This document shows, in pieces, positions 9,701-53,256 of a stretch of 64,000 bases of DNA. The position numbers were made by a program, and so were the translations under genes. Source of the stretch: Heliopora coerulea. Taxonomy: Eukaryota; Cnidaria; Anthozoa; Scleralcyonacea; Helioporidae. The stretch spans positions 473,001 through 537,000 of the forward strand of contig JASJOG010000147.1 in NCBI GenBank assembly GCA_030142905.1. The letters run 5' to 3'. Each line of letters opens with the position of its first letter. Positions within the stretch are counted from its first letter, which is position 1. A model generated the notes under the pieces. The model was not told the DNA's origin, searched no databases, and saw only the letters and a list, made by a program, of their open reading frames with translations.

Positions 9701-11987
9701 CACAGACTTGCTTTAAGTGATTTGCCAGAACAATCGTGTCATAGAATTTTTGTTCGAGCTATACACATTTGCTCAAGCAGATTCTTGCCCGCGAGAAGGC
9801 TTTTCGTTTGAGAACTGGAAGAGGAGCAGACACGGATCCGGCAGATTAAATACCGGGGTCCAAAACGTAGATGCAAAATTCTGATTGCTAGATATTTGAT
9901 TCAGTGAATTGAGTTGAATTGGCCGCTCTGTCCCTGTATTTGGTTGTTTATGTCAGATCTAACTTCACCTGTTAAATATTTTCCTAAAAGACAAGCGTTG
10001 GCTCAAACAGAAGTAGAAATGTGAACATGAAAAATGCAGAGCGCATGGCCAATAGCGTAAACCTGTACACTTCTTTGCGTGTGCCCATATAAAGAATCCA
10101 CATATCACAAATGTGATTTCCCGTGAAAACATGTGAAAAGGTGAATAATTTTTCAATTCAACATGCGGAAAATTTTCACAGGTGGAAAATTTTCAATCAG
10201 TCAATAGCAGTTTGGATTTTTACTTTTCCTATGTAGGTAATCGAGACACTCAACTCGGATGCATTTTGCTAGCTTTCTTTGCCGAAATCACAATATTTGT
10301 ACAATCAAATCTCAGTTATACCTTGCTCATTTTTATAACAGTCATGGCAGAACACCTTGTTGGATTTTGTTGAAAATCATGACTGCATGCTTTCTTTCAA
10401 GTAATAAACTATACTCATGATATTATATCAGCAGTTTTCCAGCAAAATTTCAGCAAACTCTGTTTGTGCGAAGAACTCGTCAATCTAGAACTAAGTACTA
10501 GTATAGAAGTGATACCTCAACATTCTCCATAAAAGAATTTCACGTTATCTGTACACGTGCGAATTCGATTATATGGCCCACTTTTGAAAAACTCTCTGCC
10601 TTTCCTCGCTTGTTGCATGCATTTCTTAGTCGTTAAAGTTAAGGTAGTAAATCCGTAATTCTTGGGCTTTGGATGTTCTAACTCAGGTTGTGCTGAAGGG
10701 TAATGACCATCCTTTCATTCTTACAATTATGTATCTTCGGCCACAAAAAAAGTTCAATATCTCCTTGTAGATTTGGAGAGCTTTACGCTTAATAATTGAT
10801 ACCGGACTTCATTATCGTGGAATGAACAGGTCAGTAAGTTTCTAGTTCAGCGAATACTTAGGGATGTTGTCAAGGACACGAGCATGTTAGTACGTTTACA
10901 AACGAGAGGTACAATGGAGAGGTGATCGAGGCAACGGATCAATTATGAACCAGTTCTGAAAAGTTTGTTTCCAAAAATAGTATTTCCCACGTTTTAAGAA
11001 TTCTCTACTAGTGGAGGGGTTTGTTCCGGGCGCCCTGAACTGTAAAAATAGTTTCAGTCTAGAACAAGTAGCACTTGTTATCAAAAGTTGATCGTCCAGC
11101 TTAGTAAAGTGGTCAGAAAGAATGTTAGTTACAGCCCCCCGTCGGGGAGACATAGCCCGGCTTTCGGGGAAAAATTAACAATTCGTCTGGGAATTTTCAT
11201 TGATAACACATTTACATATTGTAAAAACTACTTGTTATTGATTTAGCCGAGAAAGATAATAGACTTTTCACTTTGACTCGTGTCAAATCTAAAAGTTAAC
11301 TGTTTCTCGTCAGTTGTTGCAATTATTTATGAAAAATAACATTGTTTTTGACCTTCAAATAAGGAAATTATAAAGGCGGCGTGATCTTGGCCTCCCTCTG
11401 GTTTAGACCCCTTGTCGAGGACGTTAGTCCATGACTATTCCCGGCGCCACCCTTATCTAACTTCAAATTATTTTACTAAATATGGCAGACGATAATACGC
11501 GCCAAAGAGAAATCTCTGGATAGAAAGGACTTAAACATTTACAAAATTCCTCGTTTTCCGTTAACTGCAATTCACATTTTTCTGTTTAAGAACAACTGCT
11601 CTGAGACTACTCTCGAAATACGCCTGGGACAACACCGATCTTTCTGAGAAAGAAGTAACACGGTACCAGGGTGCTCCAGGACAAGCTACCTCCTACTTGT
11701 TGGGTCAACAAAAGCTCATCCAGTTGAGAAAATACTGTAAGGCTAAACTTGGTAATAAATTTAATCTTAAAGACTTCCACTTCCAAATACTGTCCCAGGG
11801 TACAACGCCGGCGTCATACCTCGATAAGCACGTGAAGAAGTACGTCAAATGCACCCTGGGTGAACTGAAGGGAGAAATTTGCGACATTATTTTGAATCCA
11901 CCAGCAAAAGAAGCACGTGATCCCAATTCTGATGCTACAGTGGAACTAGATCTACTGCCATTGCCTTCACGACGACATTATGTTTAG
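586..11987 (+). CDS. DUF885-family metallopeptidase-like protein, 3' eight exons (5' end outside window)
   Basis: Join of 586-721, 1140-1360, 4337-4593, 6682-6971, 7802-8291, 8810-8988, 10771-10829 and 11591-11987. All junctions are GT-AG and all phases agree, giving 675 residues up to TAG at 11985-11987. Family signatures appear in order: FYDGDWLLGPNHFCWQP in exon 2, WPGRHTQLQ across exons 5 and 6, FFTEGWAMYAE in exon 6, IWRALRLIIDTGLHYRGM in exon 7, then KYAWDNTD and EVTRYQGAPGQATSYLLGQ in exon 8. DUF885 proteins are thought to be zinc peptidases built around an HE..PGHH motif followed by EGW; substrates are poorly known. Here the motif reads RETWPGRH, so two histidines are arginines while E and EGW are kept. 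This may be an inactive paralogue. The N terminus is missing, so secretion cannot be judged. The gene converges on the SGK3-type gene. Confidence 0.88.
1140..1360 (+). CDS. DUF885 gene, visible exon 2
   Basis: The acceptor TTTTTTGCAG ends at 1139 and the donor GTAAGT starts at 1361. It holds 73 codons plus two bases. It carries the conserved block FYDGDWLLGPNHFCWQP. Confidence 0.87.
1490..1513 (+). repeat. left terminal inverted repeat of the pogo/Tigger element
   Basis: These 24 bp begin CAGTCGCCGCC and end ATATGCAAG. They are the exact reverse complement of 3607-3630 and are preceded by TA at 1488-1489. Confidence 0.95.
1515..1682 (+). repeat. subterminal repeats CGCTTATATGCAA
   Basis: The 13-mer CGCTTATATGCAA occurs at 1515, 1532, 1595, 1610 and 1670, with a degenerate copy near 1627. 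A further exact copy (3556) and a variant (3573) lie just inside the right end, in the same orientation. Such clustered repeats are candidate transposase-binding sites; this role is inferred. Confidence 0.8.
1909..3412 (+). pseudogene. pogo/Tigger transposase with one frameshift
   Basis: The first segment starts at ATG 1909 and runs to a stop at 2374-2376. It holds a CENP-B/Psq-type helix-turn-helix (EKLDVIKS ... KYGVSVATISRILKN) and a second CENPB-type DNA-binding part (ASDGWLGRWKTRYNV). One extra base near 2368 shifts the frame; the second segment continues in the next frame to a TAA at 3410-3412. It carries the DDE catalytic core: Asp in FNADETGL (2408-2410), Asp in LIVDNCTAHP (2723-2725) and Asp in QPCDHGIIKAL (2816-2818). 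Thirty residues lie between the last two, the DD30D spacing of pogo. The C terminus ends QTLIDCYFNK, which matches a PCNA-interacting (PIP) box. It probably moved by TA-targeted cut-and-paste; this copy should be inactive unless the shift is a sequencing error. Confidence 0.93.
3607..3630 (-). repeat. right terminal inverted repeat of the pogo/Tigger element
   Basis: These 24 bp are the exact reverse complement of 1490-1513 and are followed by TA at 3631-3632. Confidence 0.95.
3633..4336. other. intron sequence between the Tigger element and DUF885 visible exon 3
   Basis: No coding signal or clear repeat was recognised. It ends in the CTTTCAG acceptor of the exon at 4337. Confidence 0.5.
4337..4593 (+). 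CDS. DUF885 gene, visible exon 3
   Basis: The acceptor CTTTCAG ends at 4336 and the donor GTTAGA starts at 4594. One base completes the AAG lysine split with exon 2, then 85 codons and one base follow. It includes SGLNAFKYEFNAIS. The phase agrees with both neighbours. Confidence 0.85.
5106..5284. repeat. Harbinger-like MITE copy (degraded)
   Basis: It begins GGGCCCATTTATTCGATTTG and ends with a region containing CAGAACGAACAATCGCATAC, the inverted partner of a CGATTGTTCGTTCTG-type end. It shares this layout with copies at 53068-53256 and 59682-59869. The ends have decayed and no clean target duplication is visible. Confidence 0.55.
5621..5665. repeat. ACGC/CA microsatellite
   Basis: A run of ACGC units grades into CACA repeats. 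It lies in an intron of the DUF885 gene. Confidence 0.85.
6682..6971 (+). CDS. DUF885 gene, visible exon 4
   Basis: The acceptor TATTTTAG ends at 6681 and the donor GTAAAC starts at 6972. It reads IGKPVVDLINYMEDEHLRHC through EITPDEIHKRGKEMLKVFYS and ends in phase 0. The first two bases complete the glycine split with exon 3. Confidence 0.88.
7150..7570. repeat. intronic repeat with many CACATGTGAAA-like palindromes
   Basis: Variants of TTTCACATGTGAAA (TTCATATGTGAAA, TTTCACATTTGAAA, TTTCACGTGTGAAG and others) recur in both orientations about every 20-40 bp. Similar clusters lie at about 8490-8620 and 10085-10190 in later introns of the same gene. They look like a MITE family built of short palindromes; no clean ends were found. 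Confidence 0.6.
7802..8291 (+). CDS. DUF885 gene, visible exon 5 (motif RETWPGRH)
   Basis: The acceptor ATTTATAG ends at 7801 and the donor GTATGT starts at 8292. It holds 163 codons plus one base. It carries YNPGGTCRRPAKYALPLFL and ends in the motif region ARETWPGRHTQLQ. Arg codons CGC (8255-8257) and CGT (8273-8275) stand where I recall the family having His. Confidence 0.9.
8810..8988 (+). CDS. DUF885 gene, visible exon 6 (motif TEGWAMYAE)
   Basis: The acceptor TTTCCTCAG ends at 8809 and the donor GTAAGA starts at 8989. Two bases complete a glycine codon, then 59 codons end in LKKYGMLQWQ. The conserved EGW is at 8890-8898. Confidence 0.92.
9125..9254. repeat. foldback repeat, arms of about 28 bp
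   Basis: The left arm (9125-9152, CTCGAGTGTGATAAATGATT...) matches the reverse complement of 9229-9254 with few changes. It is probably a small MITE in a DUF885 intron. Confidence 0.55.
10771..10829 (+). CDS. DUF885 gene, visible exon 7 (59-bp microexon)
   Basis: The acceptor CTTGTAG ends at 10770 and the donor GTCAGT starts at 10830. It encodes IWRALRLIIDTGLHYRGMN plus two bases (AG) that join A of the next exon to make Arg. It is too short for a normal ORF search but has the family signature exactly where it is needed. Confidence 0.88.
11591..11987 (+). CDS. DUF885 gene, last exon
   Basis: The acceptor TGTTTAAG ends at 11590. It encodes TTALRLLSKYAWDNTD, then EVTRYQGAPGQATSYLLGQ, then FHFQILSQGTTPASYLDKHV, and stops at TAG 11985-11987. 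Confidence 0.92.
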
Positions 11988-12740
11988 GCAAGATGTATGG
12001 CCATAGTTTATTTACAGTGGCGTTTAAATAGGTTGTATTACCAGTTATTTGTACAATTGAATAATTAGCAGTTGATAGTAATTTGGCTGAAAAAAGTTTT
12101 AATATTTAATAATGCAATAGAAACTCTTTTAGTTGCTGACAAACTGAGAAAAATATTAAAAAAATAATTTTTTCTTCGAAATAGGGTTTTTCGATTTCAT
12201 GTAGTTATGTCATATTGTCCTGCCTTTGATGCCATGGTAATCAGTAAAATATTAAATTAAATTTAATTCAATGAACACGTTTTCACCAAAAAACACGTAT
12301 CTGTTATGGAATTCATTGTTGTCGTCATTAAAGACTCCATTAAAGAACCATTGTCACGTCTGTGTAACATTTTAAAACTTACAATGTTTACAGACTCGTT
12401 TTTTTGAGGTAACTTGCTTCAATATTATCCTCTGGAGGACATCTTTCTAGAAAAATTTAAGACATCTTTCTTGGAAAATTTATATCACGCGAATGAGCTA
12501 CAGTTCGAAATTTTTCAAATTAAAGAGCAATTGTCGGTTAACTGTTTACTTTTCTAGTATTTTTCAGTAGTCGTCGGATAGGTATTCTAAGTTCGCTCTA
12601 TCAGTCATTGGCTCCTTGGGCTAAACTTTCATTCTTTAACCACATTTCGAAAGTTGGAAATGCATCGTAAACCAAAACAAAGTATGAAAGTTTACCCCCA
12701 AAAATTAAATTTTCGCTCAGATTTGACTCCCTTTCCCAGG
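11988..12740. other. 3' UTR and intergenic sequence after the DUF885 gene
   Basis: AT-rich sequence. An ATTAAA at 12155-12160 could serve as a polyadenylation signal. No coding signal is seen before the satellite begins. Confidence 0.45.
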
Positions 12741-15700
12741 ACAAAAAAATTTCATCATAACCGTAAAGGGGTTCACCCACGGTTCTTGACGATTTTTAGA
12801 GCAATTTAGAAAGAAAGCTAAAGTATAAAAGTTTAGCCCAAAGAATGGAGTTTGCACAGTTGTTCGTTATTTTCGAACTAATTTTGACCCAGTTTTCGAA
12901 GTTGAAAACTTTCACAGCCCGCTCCTTCATAAAAAAGAACGTTTAAGCCAAACAGTTCATTTTGGCACTTATTAAATCCATTTCAGCTTTTAATTCGAAG
13001 AGATTTTAAAGATCGAAAATTTCACCAAAAAGTAAACGGGTTAACCCATGGTTTTTGACGATTTTTTTGACCAATTTCAAACTTTCCAGATAAGCTGAAA
13101 GTATGAATGTTTATGTCAATTAATTGAGTTTGGTACTTAATCCAAGTTTTTCAGTTAAAATTTGAAGAGATTTTTCAGGTCAAAAATTTCACCAAAAAGT
13201 AAAGGGGTTAACCCATGGCTTTTAACTATTTTTCGACTAATTTTAAACTTTCCAGATAAGCTCAAAATATGAAAGTTTATTCCAAATAATTGAGTTTGGT
13301 AGTTTATCCACATATTTCAGCTTAAAATTGGAAGAGGTTTTTCGCGTCAAAAATTTCCCCAAAAATTAAAGGGGTTGACCTATTGGTTTTGACGAGTTTT
13401 CGACAAATTTCAAACAGTCGAGATGAGCTGAAAATATGAAAATTCAGGCCAAATCATTGAGTTTGCTACTTAATCCAGCTTAAGCTTAAAATTCGAAGTG
13501 ATTTTTCAAGACAAAAATTTCCCCCCAAAAAATAAAGGGGTTAGCCCATGGGTTTTGACAATTTTTCGACAAATTTCAAACTTTCCAGTTTGCGTCAGAT
13601 AATTGAGCTTTGCACTGCTTCCACTCAATTTTCCGTAAAATTAACTCAATCTCAGAGTGACAAGAGCAGATGGCTTTAAAATCATCAAATCAGATGGGGT
13701 ATCCAGTGTCAGATTGGTGTGAGAGAATGGCTGTAAGACAAGGACATTTCCGTTTCTTTCCTGATATTTCAGCTTAAAATACGAAGAGATTTTTCAGGTC
13801 AAACTGTCACCAAAAAGTAAAGGGGTTAACCACGGGTTTTGACGATTTTTGGACCAATTTCAAACTTTTCAGATGAGCTGAAAATATCAAAGTTTATGTC
13901 AAATAATTGAGTTTGGTGTTCATTCCAGTCGAATTTGCTTAAAATTCGTGGAGATTTCAAAAGTCGAAAATTTTACCAAAAAGTAAAGGGGTTAACCGGT
14001 AGTTTTTGAAGATTTTTCGACCAATTTCAAACTTTCGGTATCAGCTCTAAATAGGAAAGTTTAGGCCAAATCATTGAGTTCGGCACTTATTCTATTCTGT
14101 TTAGCCTAAAATAAGAAGACATTTTTGAAGTCGGAAATTTCACCAAAAAGTAAAGTGATCAACCCATGGGTTGCGACGATTTTTCGACCAATTTCAAACT
14201 TTCGAGATAAGGCTAAAATATGAAAGTTTACGTCAAATAATTCAGTTTGGTATTTAATCCATGTATTTCAGCTTAATATTCGAAGAGATTTTTCAGGACA
14301 AAAGTTTATCAAAATAGTAAAAGGGTTAACCCATGGGTTTTGACGATTTTTGACTAATTAGAATTAGTCGAAATTTAGCCGAAAAACTTTCCAAATAAGC
14401 TCAAAATATGAAAGTTTATACCACATTATTGAGTTTGGTAGTTTATAAATGTATTTCAGCTTAAAATTGGAAGAGGTTTTTCACGTCAAAAATTTCTAGA
14501 TAAGCTCAAAATACGAAAGTTCAGGCAAAATCATTGACTTTGGTGTTCATTCCAATCGAATTTGTTTAAAATTCGAGGAGATTTTAGAGTTCGAAAATTT
14601 CACCAAAAAGTAAAGAGATTAACTGTAGTTTTTGACGATTTCTCGACTAATTTAAATCTTTTCAGATGAGCTCAAAATAGAAAAGTTTCGGCCAAATAAT
14701 CGAGTTTCCTACTTAATGCACGTATTTAACCATAAAATTCGAAGAAATTTTTCAGATCAAAAATTTCACCAAAAAGTAAAGGAGTTAATCCATGGATTTT
14801 AACAATTTTTTGACCAATTTCAAACTTTCAAATAAGTCCAAAATATGAAAGTTTTGGCCGAATAACATAGTTTTGCCTTTATTTGAGGGACTTTACACTA
14901 AGATTTGAGATTATTTGAGGTCGAAAAATTCAACCAAAAAGGTAAAGGGGTTAACCCATGGTTTTTGACGATTTTTCGACCATTTTCAAACGTTCCAAAT
15001 GAGCCCAAAATATGAAAGTTTCGGCCGAATAACATAGTTTTGATCTTATTTGTGGGATTTTACACTAATATATAAGATAATTTTTGAGGTCGAAAAATTT
15101 CACCAAAATGTAAAGGGGTTAAACCATAGCTTTTAACGATTTTTCGAACAAATTTTAAACTTTTGAAATAAGCCCAAAATATGAAAGTTTCGGCCGAATA
15201 ACATAGTTTTGCTCTGATTTCAGGGAATTTGCACTAATATTTGAGATAATGTTAGAGTTCGAAAAATTTCACCAAAAAGTAGAGGAGTTAACCCATGGCT
15301 TTTAACGATTTTTCAATTAATTTAGAAATTTCGAAATAAGCCCAAAAGATGAAAGCTTCGGCCGAATAACATAGTTTTGCCATAATTTGAGGGACTTTAC
15401 ACTAATATTTTAACATAAGGTTTGAAGTCGAAAAGCTTCACCAAAAATTAAAGAGGTTAACCCATGGCTTTAAACGCTTTTTCGACCAATTTCAAACTTT
15501 CGAAGTAAGCCCAAAATATGAAAGTTTCGGCCGAATAACATAGTTTTGCCATTATTTGAGCGACTTTACACTAATATTTGAGGTCGAAATATTTCATCAA
15601 AAAGTAAAGGGGTCAACCCATGGTACTTGACGGTTTTTCGACCAATTTCAAACTTTCGGTATCGGCCAAATCATTGAGTTCGGCACTAATTCAATTCTGT

Positions 15701-17060
15701 TTAGCCTAAAATAGGAAGAAATTTTTTATGTCGGAAATTTCACTAAAAGTACGATTTTTCGACCAATTTCAAACTTTCCAGATGAGCTTAAAATATGAAA
15801 GTTTATGTGAAATAATTGAGTTTGGTATTTAATCCATGTATTTCAGCCTAAAATTCGAAGAGATTTGTCAGGACAAAAATTTATAAAAATAGTAAAGGGG
15901 TTGACCCATGGGTTTTGACGATTTTTCGACTAATTTTAAACTTTCCAGATAAGCTCAAAATATGAAAGCTTATACCAAACAATTGAGTTTGGTAGTTTAT
16001 CCACGTATGTCATCTTAAAATTGGAACAGGTTTTTGACGTGAAAAATTTTACCAAAATGTAAAGGGGTTAACTTATGGGTTTTGACGATTTTTCGATCAA
16101 TTTCAAACTTTCCAGATAAGCTCAATATATGAACGTTTAGGCCAAATCATCGAATTTGGTCTTCGTTGCAGTCGTATTCGCTTAAAATTCGACGAGATTT
16201 TAGAGGTCGGAAATTTCACCAAAAAGTTAAAGGGGTTAACCCATAGCTTTTGACGATTTTTCGACCAATTTTAAACTTTCCAGATAAGCTCAAAATATGA
16301 AAGTTTAGGCCAAATAATTGAGTTTCCTACTTAATCCAGGTATTTATGATTAAAATTCGAAGAGATTTTTCAGGTCAAAAATTTCACCAAGAAGTAAAGG
16401 AGTTAACCCATGGGTTTTGACGATTTTTGGGCCAATTTCAAACTTTCTAGATGAAGTTAAAATATGAAAGTTGATGTCAAATAATTGAGTTTCCTACTTT
16501 TAATCCAGGTATTTCAGCTTAAAATTCGAAGAGAATTTTTAGGTCAAGAATTTCACCAAAAAGTAAAGGGTTCACCCATGGGTTTTGACCATTTTCCGAG
16601 CAATTTCAAACCTTCCAGGTGAGCTCAAAATATGAAAATTTAGGCCAAATCATTGAGTTCGGTCTTCATTCCAGACTTGTTGGCTTAAAATTCGACGAGA
16701 TTTTAGAGGTCGGAAATTTCAGCTAAAAGTAAAATGGTTAACCCATAATTTTTGACTATTTTTCGGCCAATTTCAAACTTTCCAGATCAGCTCAAAATAT
16801 GAAAGTTCAGGCCAAATAAATGAGTTTGGTACTTAATCCAGGTATTTCAGCTTAAAATTCGAAGAGGGTTTTCACGTCAAAAATTTCCCCAAAAAGTAAA
16901 GGAGTTAACCCATGGATTTTGACGATGTTTCGGTGAATTACAAACTTTCCAGATAAGGTCAAAATATGAAAGCTGAGGGCAAATAATTGAGTTTCGCACT
17001 AATTCCAGTCATTTTAATTTAAAATTCGAAGAGATTTTCGAGGTCGAAAATTTCACCAAA
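12740..17060. repeat. satellite-like tandem array, about 25 units of about 167 bp
   Basis: Landmarks recur every 164-170 bp: AAAAGTAAAGGGGTTAACCC, then CATGGGTTTTGACGATTTTT, then CAATTTCAAACTTTCCAGAT, then CTCAAAATATGAAAGTTTA. The landmark GTAAAGG appears near 13032, 13199, 13365, 13531, 13816, 13983, 14150, 14317, 14610, 14776, 14943, 15110, 15279, 15448, 15604, 15892, 16059, 16227, 16394, 16565, 16729 and 16899. A variant subfamily (CGGCCGAATAACATAGTTTT) covers about 14840-15600. About 118 bp of unrelated sequence interrupts a unit near 13610-13760, and one unit near 14470-14510 is truncated. Most units carry the palindrome GGTTAACC. The array lies between two convergent genes. Confidence 0.93.
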
Positions 17061-17554
17061 TACACGGGCATGTTTGTTTTGCCTCCTAACTTTGTCGACT
17101 GCGGTTGAGGTACATTTAGCTACAATGTCCCCTCTAGGGTAAAATATGATCTCTATGGAGCTAGGAACGTTTAATGGATAGAAGCTTATTCCCCTCTTCT
17201 GTATCCAACTACCTTTGCTACAAAATTCGCCAGAGGAAAGTAAAAAGCACAAGTACGACATTTAAACACATAATTAGGAATAAATTTTACTTCGTTGGTC
17301 GCAGCAGCGTCGCTGAAACCTCATACAATTTTGCTATCATTTACAGGAAGATCGTCAAGGAAGTAATTCCCAGTTCCCGAGAACGGAATGCTCGAACTGT
17401 CGCGCCTCATTGCAGCTAGGCAATAGTCATCACTATCTTCGTTGGAGCAGTGTCAAGTGATACTGTCACGTGAATCAAAATTATTTATAATTAAGGAAGG
17501 GAAACACAAGATTTATTGGTGACTTCGAGGAACGGATAGGATGTATTTGAAAGA
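17061..17554. other. intergenic and 3' UTR of the SGK3-type gene
   Basis: Unique-looking sequence between the satellite and the SGK3-type stop codon. It holds the gene's probable polyadenylation signal. ORFs at 17019-17261 and 17174-17419 show no family resemblance. Confidence 0.5.
17512..17517 (-). terminator. AATAAA polyadenylation signal of the SGK3-type gene
   Basis: On the - strand AATAAA lies 38 bases after the TGA stop at 17555-17557, in the expected place. Confidence 0.7.
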
Positions 17555-50715
<33,161 letters not shown>

Positions 50716-53067
50716 AGGGACGATATTTGAGCAGTAGTGTCGCGTTTTGGAACACACAGACGTCCTCCGTTGCTTGGAGCTGAGATATTTAGTCGTTCGA
50801 AGGCTCTTCAAGAAGTATTACAATTGAATATATGATATTCCAAGACTCGTCTGTGCAACCACGTAGGAGTAAAGTGCTCAAGTCAATGAATCTGCAAAGA
50901 TATTTCCTGGGAAATATCCCCCTATACGTCAAATATCCAACCAAACCTTCGCCCACAACCCATAGTACAATTTTCCACCGAATACTAAGGTGCTTAATGA
51001 GAAGATTAGTTTCGATCAGGATAACGCCTTGAGATCGAGGAATTACTTCATAAACTTTTAACCGTTTACAACGTTAGAATTCACCTGACTTAACATACTA
51101 AAGATATTAAGCTGATTTAAACTATTTCAAACGTAAATTAAAGTCTAACATACATTTTTTGGACCAGAACACTACATTTTTCCGGAGTTGTTTACCAAAA
51201 ACGCTCCGATGATTAAACTGGTTACTCCTTCAACTATGAAATCGAGCATTCAACTTCCGGGTTGCCGGTTTCCTGTTGTGCAAGCTAAATATTCTCCAGC
51301 CTATCTACAATTTTGTTATGGAAGGGTTTCTACTTTCCTGGTCTTTAACTAAGCTGCCAAAAGAAGCTATTTTAAATTTTATTGAAATTGTAGAATCCAA
51401 ATATACGATCTGAAGGTTTTGGTACAATAAAAATGTCAATATCAAAATGACTCGCCAAAATTTTTTACGACATTACGCTTTGTCGAAGAACTTTTGATAG
51501 TTCTCCTTTTAATAAGATCAAGCAGGTCTACAAATACATTACATTGTTCAAAAAGAAATTTAAGAAATCTTCTCCATTCTTGGTTAATTAATCCAAAATC
51601 AATAAGTCAAACTGGCCAAGCTCTCATTAAAAATAAAATGCTGCGTCAGAAATGGAATTAGAGTGCTGTGTCAGGAAAGTAAAATAGCGTCTAAAAAGCT
51701 GATGAAGCGCCGAAATTAATCGAAATGAGAATAAAAAGAGCCACTCCTGATGAAAAGTCTTCGCACGAGACGTGACCTTTTCGTTCGTTTTTTTCGCTTC
51801 TTCATCAACTAGTCAGCTTTTTAACAGGTACCATTTAGCATGCACGATGATGAAAATAGGTAATTATTTGCCATGACGTTTCATCGTTACGAGAGCGCAC
51901 ACTATAGCCGATAAAATAATCAAAAGCCAGCGGAATGAAGACTAAAACGGTGAATAGGCTGTAGGAGTCTGTTTATAATGGGTGGCGAGCCGACAACGGG
52001 GGATAACCCTGTAATTGAATCTCACTAATAGGCTATTTTTGTTATCATGTTTTCGTTCGTCCATGTGGACAAGCAGGCCAGCCCGGTAGATGAGACCTCA
52101 CTCCCGATATGGCGTGTTCTTGGAAAGCGGTTAGAAAATTTTCATGTAAACACTTATCGGCGGCGTCGACCACTTACAGGATGAGTTCTTTCAAAGTGCG
52201 CATGTGAGGAGAGTTTTTATGGTTGCTTTCGAATTCAAAACATTCCGGCAGGCTGGATAAATTTCGCTGATAAAAGCGTGCCAGGCTTGCGCTAGACTAG
52301 TTTGCCTCCCACGTAGACTGACCCTGAGAATTGAATAAATAACGTAGACCCAGCTACAATGAGACATACTATATATGGCAGCATGTGTTCTTGTCTTCCA
52401 AAAATTATTCGCGAAATTTTGAACATTTGCATAACTGAGGTTGTTTAGGAGCAAAAATAGTTTCACTTTTAGGGAGCTGTTGCTCTGTGGCTCGGCCATG
52501 GATCTCGCTCAGCGGTTTGTAGTCATAAGTAATTTTGAAATAAATACGAAACAGCAATTTATTTCACTGAGAAGACACGAACGTCGATTGGCCAGGATTT
52601 GGGTATTTTCAATTTGCCAACAATAAGTCTTGGCCGAAGTGTCCGAATTGGCCAACGTGACAACAGCCCGAACGGCCAATTCTCCGTGAATGAGAATAAA
52701 AATTTTTAGTATCTATATATGCTATGAAGGTTGCTTTGCAAGGTTGTTTACGTTCGGTTCAGAAGTGACATAGGTCGTTTGTCAAGAGGTGTGAATATGA
52801 GTACACCTGCCTCGCATCCGCAAGCTTCCTTATCAAATTCATAGACGTTTGTGTAAACAAGACAGTGTAGTTAAAGGGCCACTTACGTGTCGTGAAGTAA
52901 GACTCGACTTCTGTGCGACGCGGCTTAAGTAAACCCGAAGGGATCGTACTAATGCGATTAAAACGATTTCTTCTTTTTTTACCTGACCTCTTCGGAATGA
53001 TTGTTCGTTCTTCGCGGCGTATGCCTCCATTTAGCGAGCGAATAGTTGGCAGGTATTGTGTTCGTAA
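50716..53067. other. 5' region of the SGK3-type gene
   Basis: It must hold the 5' UTR and promoter, but no TATA box or other site can be called with confidence. A possible alternative first exon lies at 52983-53030. The rest shows no repeats or coding signal that I recognise. Confidence 0.45.
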
Positions 53068-53256
53068 GGGCCTATTTAGGTGATGCGATTGTGTACGATT
53101 GTTCGTTCTGGGGTATGTAATGTTGTCTTGAAGGCAGACGTCCTGCTTTCGATTCGCTCACCAATGTAGCAAGACGTCCGGTAGACAATAGTGAGTTAAT
53201 TGGATATATCAGAACGAGCAGTCGTATACGACAATCCTATCGAGTAATTTGGGTCC
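53068..53256. repeat. Harbinger-like MITE, 189 bp
   Basis: It begins GGGCCTATTTAGGTGATGCG and CGATTGTTCGTTCTG, and ends with the inverse CAGAACGAGCAGTCGTATAC ... GGGTCC. Flanks are TAA and TAC. It belongs to the same family as 5106-5284, 30893 and 59682-59869. Confidence 0.75.

Noticed and set aside
12740..17060. CRISPR-like array
   Set aside because: The units are contiguous diverged tandem copies without unique spacers, and the DNA is eukaryotic.
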